From positions 62,001-126,000 of the forward strand of contig NZ_BAAAFQ010000005.1 in the NCBI RefSeq assembly GCF_039523615.1: a DNA stretch of 64,000 bases, in the 5' to 3' direction. The stretch is from Psychrosphaera haliotis (lineage in GTDB: Bacteria; Pseudomonadota; Gammaproteobacteria; Enterobacterales; Alteromonadaceae). Position 1 is the stretch's first letter. Every line of letters begins with the position of its first letter. The notes below the pieces were generated by a model. That model was given only the letters and a program-made list of their open reading frames with translations. It did not search any database and was not told where the DNA came from. This document shows positions 35,574-44,227 of this stretch, piece by piece. Position numbers and translations under genes: made by a program.

Positions 35574-35582
35574 GGGCTTTGT

Positions 35583-38500
35583 ATGTTTTTAAATATGCTT
35601 AAATTTGAGTGGCGATACTACGTTCGTCAACCGTCGTTTTATGTAACGTGTTTAACGTTCTTTCTATTGCCATATTTGGCGATGGTGAGCGACTCCGTCA
35701 TAATTGGTGGTCAGAATACAACGTTTAATGGCTCTTACGCTGTTGCACAAACCATGTTGATCTTAGGGATTTTCTCTATGTTTTTAGTGGTTAATTTTAT
35801 GGCCACTACCGCAACTAAAAATGACTCGTCTCACATGGCCGAGTTACTTTATACCAAACCAATGAATCCGTTAAAATATCAATTGGGTCGCTTCTTTGGT
35901 ACATACCTAGTGATATTAGTTGTGTTTGCCATGGTGCCATTAGGCATTTTAATAGGCTCCTGGATGCCTTGGTTAGACACTGACAGACTTGGGCCAACTA
36001 ACCTTAGTTTCTACTTGTCTACGTACTTCTATTTTTCTGTACCTACGTTATTTGTGTTCTCGGCTATATTTTATTCAGTAGCGCAAAAGTTTAAATCGAT
36101 GATGTCGGTTTACTTGGCTGCAGTGGCAATGTTTATCTTGTACATCATTAGTGGCAACTTTATTAGTGAACCTGAATATCGTTTTATCGGAGCGTTAACT
36201 GATCCGTTTGGAATTAGAACTTTTGCCGATATTACTCGTTACTGGACGCCGGTAGAGCGTGACAATCAAGTCATTAATTTAGAGGGAGTGCTGCTATACA
36301 ACCGCTTAATTTGGTTGGGTATCAGTGTTGCTATATTAGCCCTGTTTGGCAAGTTAGCGTCACCGTTAACATTAGCGCCAAAGCCAGCACCTAAAAAGAA
36401 AAAGGCTAAACAAGCAGAAGTAGCACCGGTAAACGCAAAAATTAATTACAAAAGCGTAACCTCTGGTACTTGGACTAAGTTCAAAACCAGAACCTTGTTT
36501 GAAATCAAACAAATTATGTTCAGCCCTCCGTTTTATATCCTATTGATATTTTCAGGGTTTACTATTATCTCTTCGTTTTTCGGAAACGGCCCTTTTTACG
36601 GTACATCTGAGTGGGCATTAACTAAATCCATGGTCACTCAAATATTTGGTAGTTTTAGTTTGATGATGATTGTCATCATAACCTATTACAGTGGTGAAGT
36701 TGTTTGGCGTGAACGCAGCTCAGGAATGGGTGATATTGTCGATAGTATGCCGGTGTTTAATATGACGTTCTGGTTATCTAAACTCATCGCAGTTTGCTTA
36801 ACGTTATTGTCATTATTTGTCATTGGTATGTGTGTCACTATTACTTATCAGCTAATTGTTGGAGTAAATGATCTTGAATTAGGCCAGTACTTTATTAGTC
36901 TATTCTTTTTCCATGCGCCAGGCATGTTGATGATGGTGGTTTTAGCGTTTTTCCTTCAAGTTTTAAGCCCAAACAAGTTTGTCGGTATGCTTTTGTTCTT
37001 AGGCTATTTCTTAGCAAGCTTGAGCTTTTATCAATTAGGCTTAGAACACAACTTACTTAATTTTGCCGCAAGTCCAATGATGCAATATTCAGACTTAAAT
37101 GGGTACGGATGGTACTTGGAAACACAAGCTTGGTATCTAATTTATTGGGGCGCAATGTGTGTCATTTTAAGTACAATTAGTTACGCGCTGTGGCAACGAG
37201 GCCCTCAAGTCGCATTAAAGCATCGCTTTAAACAAATGGGTTATCAGATGCAGACCGGTGGTAAAATTACACTTGCTTCAGCTGCTATCGTCTTTGTACT
37301 TTCTGGTAGTTATATTTACTACAACACAACGGTCGTTAATGAGTATTACTCTAGTGACGAGATGATGGAGATCCGCACTGATTATGAAAAGCAGTTTGAT
37401 CAGTATGTAAACGATCCGGTTCCCGTTATTACTCGCGTTAATGCAAAAGTAGATATCACGCCAAGTGAAAGGACTATAGTTGCGGCCGCTGAAATAACGG
37501 TTAAAAATAAGTTTGATAAGCCAATTACTCGTTTCTTGGTGAACGCACCTCGTTTCGCAGAGACTTGGGGTGTGCAGCTCCCTAATGGTTTAATGCAGGA
37601 AGTTGATTCACGTTTGGGTTCAGCTTGGTTTGTATTTGAAAAGCCTTTACAGCCTGGCGAGACTTTGGAAGGTGAAATTACCGTAACCCGAACTGTTAAA
37701 GGCTTTAAAGATAAAGGCTTTGATGTACAACTAGTTAAAAACGGTACCTTCATTAATAACTTTGAGTTATTCCCAATTTTTGGTGTAAACACACAAGGTT
37801 ATTTATCCGATAGACATGAGCGAAGAAAGCGAGATTTATCACCGCCTAAAAGAGCTAATAAGTTAGAAGATGAAGAGTTTCATAATCAAAGTTTCTTTGG
37901 AAAAGGAAACGATTTCATAGACTTTGAAACTACAATATCTACTGAGTTAGACCAAGTGGCGATAGCGCCTGGTTATTTGCAGAAAGAGTGGGTGGAAGGT
38001 GATAAACGTTATTTCCATTATAAAATGGACTCGCCTATGATTAACTTTTACTCCATTTTGTCGGCTCGACTGGATGTGAAAAAAGAGGTTCACAAAGGCA
38101 TAAATATTGAGGTTTATTATCACCCTCAACACTTTATGAATGTGGATGTCATGATTGAGTCTACCAAAGACTCTATCGATTACTTCACTGAAGCATTTGG
38201 CCCGTATCAGCATAAGCAAATGCGCATCATTGAGTTCCCAGGATACCGAAGCTTTGCTCAGAGTTTTGCTAATACGGTGCCTTATTCTGAAAACATAGGT
38301 TTCACTACAGATTTACGTGACCCTGAAAATATTGACCCTGTTTATTATGTTACTGCGCACGAACTGGCACACCAATGGTGGGCTCATCAGGTAGGTAGTG
38401 CGGATGTACAGGGTAGTGCAATTCTATCTGAGTCGTTGTCACAATACAGTGCGATTATGGTAATGGCGAATAAGTATGGTGAAAGCAAATTACGTAAGTT

Positions 38501-39137
38501 CTTAAAGTATGAACTCGACAGTTATTTGCGTGGACGAACTCGAGAGTCGCTTGAAGAGATGCCATTAATGCGAGCTGAAAATCAGTCGTATATTCATTAT
38601 CGTAAAGGATCAGTGGTAATGATGGCGATTAAAGACAGGTTAGGCGAAGAACGTTTGAATCAAGCGTTAAGAAGCTTATTGCAAGAGTTTAAGTTTAAGA
38701 GTGATCCGTATCCAACAACTTTGGATTTAGTTGCTAACTTAAATGCAGTCAGTAATAGCGAAGAGCAGTCGTTTATAAAAGACTTGTTTGAAGAAATTAC
38801 GCTTTATGACTTACAAGCTAAAACAGCAGACATTGTTGAACTAGATAACGGTAAGTATGAAGTAGTATTTACCATCGAAGGCAAACGTTATAATGCTGAT
38901 GGAAAGGGTGCTGAAACACCGGCTGATCTTAAAGAGTACGTTGATATTGTGCTATTTAGTGAAGATCCAGAAGACTTAAATGCGGGTGATATTGTCTTGT
39001 ATGAAAAGAAACACTTAGTCATAGAAGGTGAAAATACCTTTAAGCTTATCGTGGATTCAAAACCTAAATTTGCCGGTATTGACCCATTCGTTAAGTTGAT
39101 TGACCGAGACAGCTCTGACAATGTCATCAAGCTTTAA
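35583..39137 (+). CDS. ABC-2 permease fused to M1-type zinc aminopeptidase
   Basis: This 1184-residue protein has two ABC-2-like membrane regions (about 1-270 and 300-560, each with around six helices, linked by a Lys-rich segment). A beta-rich region follows, then an M1 metallopeptidase domain from about 600. The zinc motif HELAH is at 926-930 and the likely third ligand Glu950 is 19 residues on, in SESLSQYSA. This spacing is one residue longer than the classical HEXXH-X18-E. The usual GAMEN exopeptidase motif is replaced by a PYSEN-like sequence. Families of permease/M1 fusions are known in Alteromonadales-type bacteria. Transport plus cleavage of a peptide is an inference; no substrate can be named. 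Confidence 0.9.
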   Translation: MFLNMLKFEWRYYVRQPSFYVTCLTFFLLPYLAMVSDSVIIGGQNTTFNGSYAVAQTMLILGIFSMFLVVNFMATTATKNDSSHMAELLYTKPMNPLKYQLGRFFGTYLVILVVFAMVPLGILIGSWMPWLDTDRLGPTNLSFYLSTYFYFSVPTLFVFSAIFYSVAQKFKSMMSVYLAAVAMFILYIISGNFISEPEYRFIGALTDPFGIRTFADITRYWTPVERDNQVINLEGVLLYNRLIWLGISVAILALFGKLASPLTLAPKPAPKKKKAKQAEVAPVNAKINYKSVTSGTWTKFKTRTLFEIKQIMFSPPFYILLIFSGFTIISSFFGNGPFYGTSEWALTKSMVTQIFGSFSLMMIVIITYYSGEVVWRERSSGMGDIVDSMPVFNMTFWLSKLIAVCLTLLSLFVIGMCVTITYQLIVGVNDLELGQYFISLFFFHAPGMLMMVVLAFFLQVLSPNKFVGMLLFLGYFLASLSFYQLGLEHNLLNFAASPMMQYSDLNGYGWYLETQAWYLIYWGAMCVILSTISYALWQRGPQVALKHRFKQMGYQMQTGGKITLASAAIVFVLSGSYIYYNTTVVNEYYSSDEMMEIRTDYEKQFDQYVNDPVPVITRVNAKVDITPSERTIVAAAEITVKNKFDKPITRFLVNAPRFAETWGVQLPNGLMQEVDSRLGSAWFVFEKPLQPGETLEGEITVTRTVKGFKDKGFDVQLVKNGTFINNFELFPIFGVNTQGYLSDRHERRKRDLSPPKRANKLEDEEFHNQSFFGKGNDFIDFETTISTELDQVAIAPGYLQKEWVEGDKRYFHYKMDSPMINFYSILSARLDVKKEVHKGINIEVYYHPQHFMNVDVMIESTKDSIDYFTEAFGPYQHKQMRIIEFPGYRSFAQSFANTVPYSENIGFTTDLRDPENIDPVYYVTAHELAHQWWAHQVGSADVQGSAILSESLSQYSAIMVMANKYGESKLRKFLKYELDSYLRGRTRESLEEMPLMRAENQSYIHYRKGSVVMMAIKDRLGEERLNQALRSLLQEFKFKSDPYPTTLDLVANLNAVSNSEEQSFIKDLFEEITLYDLQAKTADIVELDNGKYEVVFTIEGKRYNADGKGAETPADLKEYVDIVLFSEDPEDLNAGDIVLYEKKHLVIEGENTFKLIVDSKPKFAGIDPFVKLIDRDSSDNVIKL

Positions 39138-39211
39138 TACCTAAACTTGACGATTCAAGTTTTAAGTCTTAAACCAGACTAGCTTGAACATCGCTGAGAG
39201 GCGACACTATT

Positions 39212-39236
39212 AAAAGGACCTTCGGGTCCTTTTTTG
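39212..39236 (+). terminator. Intrinsic terminator of the permease-peptidase operon
   Basis: AAAAGGACC and GGTCCTTTT form a stem closed by a TTCG tetraloop, followed by T-rich sequence. It lies 75 bases after the stop codon. Confidence 0.92.
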
Positions 39237-39242
39237 TTTTAT

Positions 39243-39397
39243 AAACGCCGTTGTTGATAATCAATCACAGCACGCTCGCGGTGGAGAGGCAGGGCTTAGC
39301 TGTGATTGTTATGCAACGAGGACGGCATAAATACGTTCTTGTAGCCTCGACGATTCATCCCTGAATCGAAACGCCTTCGTTGATAATCAATCGCAGC
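39243..39397. repeat. Structured repeat element E1, locus B: partial plus full copy
   Basis: A right-arm fragment (39243-39274, GCCGTTGTTGATAATCAATC) is followed by a full copy from 39294 to about 39397. The full copy has the left arm CAACGAGG (39314-39321), the CGATTCA/TGAATCG hairpin and a right arm carrying an extra T (CCTTCGTTG). The fragment is consistent with an array that lost or never completed a copy. No gene is present. Confidence 0.9.
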
Positions 39398-39464
39398 ACG
39401 CCGTTGCCCCTTGCACTCAAACTGGCCACTACATGCCGAACACACAGCGCACTCCAAATCAAAA

Positions 39465-39758
39465 CCCAGCCCAATTACTTTCCAAATGAGGTTTCCAAGG
39501 CAAGGATGCCTTGGCGAAGCGCTTCATGGATGAACTCGAGCGTCCGAAGTGGAAAGTAATTGAGCTGGGTTCACAGCGACAAGGATGCCTTGGCGAAGCG
39601 CTTCATGGATGAACTTGAGCGTCCGAAGTGGAAAGTAATTGGGCTGGGTTCACAGCGACAAGGATGCCTTGGCGAAGCGCTTCATGGATGAACTTGAGCG
39701 TCCGAAGTGGAAAGTAATTGAGCTGGGTTAAAGCTCAGTATGGAAAGTAATTGAGCTG
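39465..39758. repeat. Structured repeat element E2, locus B, with three 79-bp half-units
   Basis: The left arm is CCCAGCCCAATTACTTTCC (39465-39483). Right arms begin at 39551, 39630 and 39709, exactly 79 bases apart, with a partial fourth at 39742-39758. Only the second right arm (39630-39648, with AATTGGGCTGGG) perfectly matches this variant left arm; the first and third carry GAG. The block lies between the convergent permease-peptidase and metK genes. Confidence 0.93.
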
Positions 39759-39780
39759 CAGTCGTTAAATTGGAGGCACA

Positions 39781-39807
39781 AAAAAAGGACCCGAAAGTCC
39801 TTTTTTA
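39781..39807 (-). terminator. Bidirectional intrinsic terminator downstream of metK
   Basis: AAAAAAGGAC and GTCCTTTTTT form a stem around CCGAAA, with A and T runs on both sides. It lies 39 bases beyond the metK stop on the minus strand and can also end plus-strand transcripts leaving the repeat block. Confidence 0.88.
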
Positions 39808-39845
39808 AAGCAGCGCCTGTCTCACTCATTTGCTGCAAAAGCTTT

Positions 39846-40997
39846 TTATAAACCAGCGTCAGCGCGCAAGGCTTCAACTTTGTCAGTGCGTTCCCACGGG
39901 AACTCTTCACGACCAAAGTGACCGTAGGCAGCTGTCCCTTTATAAATAGGACGCTCTAGGTCTAACATTTGTGTTAAGCCATATGGACGTAGGTCGAAGT
40001 GACGACGTACTAATTCGATTAGTTTGTCTTCTTCAAGCTTGCCTGTACCAAATGTTTCAACACTGATAGACGTTGGTTCAGCAACACCAATTGCATAAGA
40101 AACTTGAAGCTCTGCTTTGTCAGCAAGACCAGCTGCAACCAGGTTTTTAGCAACGTATCGAGCTGCATATGCGCCTGAACGGTCAACTTTTGATGGATCT
40201 TTACCAGAGAATGCTCCGCCACCATGACGTGCCATGCCGCCGTATGTATCAACGATAATCTTACGACCTGTTAATCCACAGTCACCCATTGGTCCACCAA
40301 TTACAAAGCGGCCTGTTGGGTTGATGAAGTATTTAGTATTAGCAGTTAACCATTCTGCTGGAAGGGTAGGCTTTACGATTGTTTCCATTACCGCTTCAAC
40401 TAGATCTTTTTGGCTGATGTCTTCGCTGTGCTGAGTTGAAAGTACTACCGCATCGATGCCAACTGGTTTGCCATCTTCATAAACAAACGTAACCTGTGAT
40501 TTTGCATCAGGGCGTAACCAAGGAAGCGTACCGTCTTTACGCACTTGCGCTTGACGTTTAACTAATCGGTGAGAGTACTCAATTGGAGCAGGCATTAACA
40601 CTTCAGTTTCGTTACATGCATAACCAAACATTAAACCTTGGTCACCAGCACCCTGTTCGCTAGGGTCTTTACGGTCAACACCTTGGTTGATGTCTGGAGA
40701 CTGTTTACCAATCGTGTTCAAAATTGCACAAGAATCAGCATCAAAGCCCATGTCTGAGTGTGTGTAACCAATTTCACGTACTGTGCTACGAGTTAACTCT
40801 TCAATATCAACCCATGCAGACGTTGTTACTTCACCGCCAACCATAACCATGCCGGTCTTAACGTATGTTTCACACGCAACACGTGCCTTAGGGTCTTGCT
40901 CTAAAATAGCGTCTAATACCGCGTCAGAAATTTGGTCTGCGATTTTATCCGGATGACCTTCAGATACGGATTCCGATGTGAACAAATGTTTTGCCAT
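39846..40997 (-). CDS. metK: S-adenosylmethionine synthetase
   Basis: This 383-residue protein has the full MetK pattern: LFTSESVSEGHPDKIADQ at the start, GAGDQGLMFGYA, FVIGGPMGDCGLTGRK and GGGAFSGKDPSKVDRS. It makes S-adenosylmethionine from methionine and ATP in the cytosol. It is monocistronic, ends at a strong terminator, and has a perfect MetJ-type box 80 bases upstream (41078-41085), consistent with repression when SAM is abundant. Confidence 0.98.
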   Translation of the reverse strand: MAKHLFTSESVSEGHPDKIADQISDAVLDAILEQDPKARVACETYVKTGMVMVGGEVTTSAWVDIEELTRSTVREIGYTHSDMGFDADSCAILNTIGKQSPDINQGVDRKDPSEQGAGDQGLMFGYACNETEVLMPAPIEYSHRLVKRQAQVRKDGTLPWLRPDAKSQVTFVYEDGKPVGIDAVVLSTQHSEDISQKDLVEAVMETIVKPTLPAEWLTANTKYFINPTGRFVIGGPMGDCGLTGRKIIVDTYGGMARHGGGAFSGKDPSKVDRSGAYAARYVAKNLVAAGLADKAELQVSYAIGVAEPTSISVETFGTGKLEEDKLIELVRRHFDLRPYGLTQMLDLERPIYKGTAAYGHFGREEFPWERTDKVEALRADAGL

Positions 40998-41069
40998 TTA
41001 AACTGTCTCTTGTATTACCTAAATTTGGCGTAATTTTAGCTAACTTTTGTAGATTTGCCTAATACTTTT

Positions 41070-41093
41070 TTACGCCTAGACGTCTAAACATTC
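41070..41093. promoter_or_regulatory. MetJ operator (met boxes) upstream of metK
   Basis: A perfect met box AGACGTCT is at 41078-41085, flanked by weaker 8-bp boxes TTACGCCT (5 of 8 matches) and AAACATTC (4 of 8). On the minus strand a TTGAAT -35-like hexamer precedes it and a T/A-rich -10 region follows, so a bound MetJ dimer array would cover the core promoter. MetJ repression of metK is known in enterobacteria and relatives. Confidence 0.62.
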
Positions 41094-41213
41094 AAATGGT
41101 TGGTGAATCGTAACAAACTGTTACAAGTTTGAAGTTAGAAACCGTGCCTAATTTTGGTATAAAACAGGTATTACAATAAGTGATATAACAATAACTCCAG
41201 GGAGCTTCATTTA

Positions 41214-44000
41214 ATGAAGATTTTCACTAGTAAAAACAAATCAAAATTTACTAAAACTTTATTGGCGTCGGCTGTATTTGTAGCATTAGCGGGTTGTTCG
41301 GCAACTCAACAAAGCGCGGCTCCAGAAGTAGTGGTAAAAAATGCAACAATGGATTTTGTTCGCAATGTTGAAGGCATCAATGAGTACACTTTGTCTAACG
41401 GCATGAAAGTATTAATGTACCCAGATGAAGCTCAACCAAAAACGCTGGTTAACATAACTTATAAAGTAGGTTCTGTTCATGAGAAATATGGCGAAACCGG
41501 CATGGCTCATTTATTAGAGCATATGTTGTTTAAAGGCTCTGACAGCTATAAAGCTATTGATACAGAATTTAACAAACGTGGTATGCGCGTAAATGCAACA
41601 ACTTGGTTAGACCGCACAAACTATTTTGAATTGTTTGAATATGATGAAGCAAACCTAGAGTGGGCTTTAGGAATGGAAGCAGACCGTATGGTTAATGCAA
41701 CATTCACAAAAGAGCAATTAGACTCAGAAATGACAGTGGTTCGCAACGAAATGGAACGTGGTGAAAATAGCCCATTCCGTATGTTGTCATCTCGTTTAGC
41801 GTCAACGGCGTTCTTATGGCACAACTACGCAAACTCTACAATTGGTGCGCGTTCTGATGTTGAAAACTTCCCATTCCAAGTATTAAGAGATTTCTACAAA
41901 CGTCATTACCGTCCAGATAATGCCGTACTTACTGTTGCGGGTCGTTTTGATAAAGAAAAGACTATCGCAATGATCGAAAAAACGTTTGGTAAGCTTCAGC
42001 AACCTGAAACGCCAATCGAAAAATTATACACAGTAGAGCCAACTCAAGACGGTGAGCGTGAAATAAACTTACGTCGTACTGGTGATGTGCCAATGATTGC
42101 TGCGGTTTATCATGTACCTTCTGCGTTACATGAAGATACGCCTGCTATTCAAGTTCTATCTCAAATCTTATCTGATAGCGCTCGTGGACGTATGCAGAAG
42201 AAGATGGTTGAGCCTGGATTAGCAACAGGAGCTTATGCCTATTCTTATCTATTAAAAGACCCTTCAACGTTCACTATTATGGCGCAAGGCTCTAAAGGCA
42301 AAGAAACGTCTGCTATGGAGAAAACGTTAATCTCTATGGTTGAAGGCATTAAAGAGAACACAATTTCAGAAGCTGAAGTAGCAGTGGCTAAAGCTGCACT
42401 ACTGAAAGAAACAGAAGAAGCGTTACGTAACGTAACTTCGGTAGGCATGGAGCTATCTGAGTACATTGCGATGGGTGACTATCGTTATATTTTCTACTTC
42501 CGTGACTTAGTAGAAAAAGTAACAGCAGCAGATGTGCAACGTGTAGCAGAGCAATACTTTGTAGAAAGTAACCGTACGCTAGGGCGCTTTATCCCAACCA
42601 AAGAGCCTGTGCGTGCGGAAATTTCTGAAGCAAAAGACATTTCTGAATTGTTAGCTGACTATAAAGGTCGTAAAGCAGTAGCAAACGGCGAAGTTTATGA
42701 CAACAACGTTGAAAATGTATTGGCTCGATTAAAAGAGTTTACATGGGCAACGGGCACGCAAGTGAGTGTTTATCCTAAAAAGCTTCGTGCAGGCGAAGTT
42801 AACATGGCAATGACATTCCCAGTTGGCTCAGCTAAATCTTTAAAAGGTTATGAGTCAGACTTTAAAATGTTAGGTGGCTTATTAATGAGCGGTACTGAAA
42901 AGTACAGCAAAGAACAAATCGCCTCTAAAATGGATGAGCTTAAAGCGAGCATCAGTATTTCTACTCGTACTTTAGGAGAAATTAACGTTTCTGTTAAAGC
43001 GGTAAAAGAAAACTTAGATGCAACATTAGACTTTGTTCAAGAGTTATTAGCTAACCCTACGTTTAAAGCATCTGAAGTTGAAATTGACCGTAAAGCCATG
43101 ATCACAGGTTTAGAAATGAATCGCAGTGAGCCAAGCTCTGTAGCGGTATCAATTTTAAGTAAAACGTTTAATGGTCACGAAGCGGGCCACCCATCGGCGT
43201 TTAAAACGATTGATGAGCAAATTGATGGCTTGAAAAAAGTAACAAGCAAACGCCTTCAAAAATTACACTCTTCACACTTTAATGTAAGCAATGGTTTTGT
43301 AGCGATTGTAGGTGACGTTGATCCTAAAATTATTTCTACCCAATTAGAAATGCGTTTAAGTGAATTAAATGGCAAAGCAACCTTTGCGAAGCTAGAAGAT
43401 GAAGTTAATGAAGTAACTGGCCAAGAAAACTGGATTGAAACACCAGACAAAGCAAATGCTCAGTTATACATTGCTCATGTTGTTGACTTAAACCCTCAAG
43501 AAGATGATTACTATGCGGCGTACATCGCGAACCAAATTTTTGGTGGCAGTGGTTTTGCTTCTCGTTTAATGCAACGTATACGTGTTAAAGAAGGTTACAG
43601 CTACGGTACTGGTTCTTGGTTACAAATGGAGTTTGATGAAGAGAAGGGCATGTACATTATGTCTGCTATCGCCGCTCCAGAGAATATGAAAAAAGTAGTT
43701 GAAGCATACAAAGAAGAAGTTCAAAAAGTATTAGACGAAGGTTTCTCTGACAAAGAAGTAACCGACGCTATTAACGGTGCTTTAAAATCACTTCGTGTAA
43801 CTTGGTCAAGTGAAGCTTACATTGCTCGTATGCTTAACGGCAACAAGCAAATGGGTCGTGATATGAAGTGGTTCTCTGATTATCAAGAAACGCTTCCAAC
43901 GGTAACCGTTGAGCAAGTAAACGCAGCATTTGCAAAATACATTGCACAGCAAGAACTAAACATCTTTGCTGCAGGTGATTGGGCAAAGTTAGAAAAATAA
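41214..44000 (+). CDS. M16-family zinc metallopeptidase, lipoprotein
   Basis: The 928-residue protein begins with a lipoprotein signal and lipobox LAGC (Cys28). The inverted zinc motif HLLEH (99-103) followed by Glu179 in RNEMERGENSP marks the active N-terminal M16 domain. The C-terminal half repeats the fold without the metal site, as shown by the SRLMQRIRVKEGYSYGTGS block, as usual for pitrilysin-type two-domain enzymes. It probably degrades peptides in the periplasm or at the membrane surface. It is monogenic with its own terminator. Confidence 0.92.
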   Translation: MKIFTSKNKSKFTKTLLASAVFVALAGCSATQQSAAPEVVVKNATMDFVRNVEGINEYTLSNGMKVLMYPDEAQPKTLVNITYKVGSVHEKYGETGMAHLLEHMLFKGSDSYKAIDTEFNKRGMRVNATTWLDRTNYFELFEYDEANLEWALGMEADRMVNATFTKEQLDSEMTVVRNEMERGENSPFRMLSSRLASTAFLWHNYANSTIGARSDVENFPFQVLRDFYKRHYRPDNAVLTVAGRFDKEKTIAMIEKTFGKLQQPETPIEKLYTVEPTQDGEREINLRRTGDVPMIAAVYHVPSALHEDTPAIQVLSQILSDSARGRMQKKMVEPGLATGAYAYSYLLKDPSTFTIMAQGSKGKETSAMEKTLISMVEGIKENTISEAEVAVAKAALLKETEEALRNVTSVGMELSEYIAMGDYRYIFYFRDLVEKVTAADVQRVAEQYFVESNRTLGRFIPTKEPVRAEISEAKDISELLADYKGRKAVANGEVYDNNVENVLARLKEFTWATGTQVSVYPKKLRAGEVNMAMTFPVGSAKSLKGYESDFKMLGGLLMSGTEKYSKEQIASKMDELKASISISTRTLGEINVSVKAVKENLDATLDFVQELLANPTFKASEVEIDRKAMITGLEMNRSEPSSVAVSILSKTFNGHEAGHPSAFKTIDEQIDGLKKVTSKRLQKLHSSHFNVSNGFVAIVGDVDPKIISTQLEMRLSELNGKATFAKLEDEVNEVTGQENWIETPDKANAQLYIAHVVDLNPQEDDYYAAYIANQIFGGSGFASRLMQRIRVKEGYSYGTGSWLQMEFDEEKGMYIMSAIAAPENMKKVVEAYKEEVQKVLDEGFSDKEVTDAINGALKSLRVTWSSEAYIARMLNGNKQMGRDMKWFSDYQETLPTVTVEQVNAAFAKYIAQQELNIFAAGDWAKLEK

Positions 44001-44082
44001 GGCTCAGCCTTTTTTCTAATGCTATTCGTTAGATACGACTCATTAAACGTGATTTGTTAATACGACTAGCAAAAAATGTGAA

Positions 44083-44113
44083 AGCGCGGCAGTTAATATT
44101 GTCGCGTTTTTTT
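44083..44113 (+). terminator. Terminator after the M16 peptidase gene
   Basis: CGCGGCA (44085-44091) pairs with TGTCGCG (44100-44106) with one G-U pair, followed by seven T. A shorter stem, AAGGC/GCCTT with TTTTTT, overlaps the stop codon at 43999-44015 and may add to termination. Confidence 0.68.
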
Positions 44114-44227
44114 GTGCCTGATGTTTATTAAAATGTGAATGTTGGCATTCTATCGTAGGTTGTTTGTTTTTTATTCATAAATAAGAGTACAATCTTTATC
44201 AACTCATTAAGAAATAAAGGATTTGAG

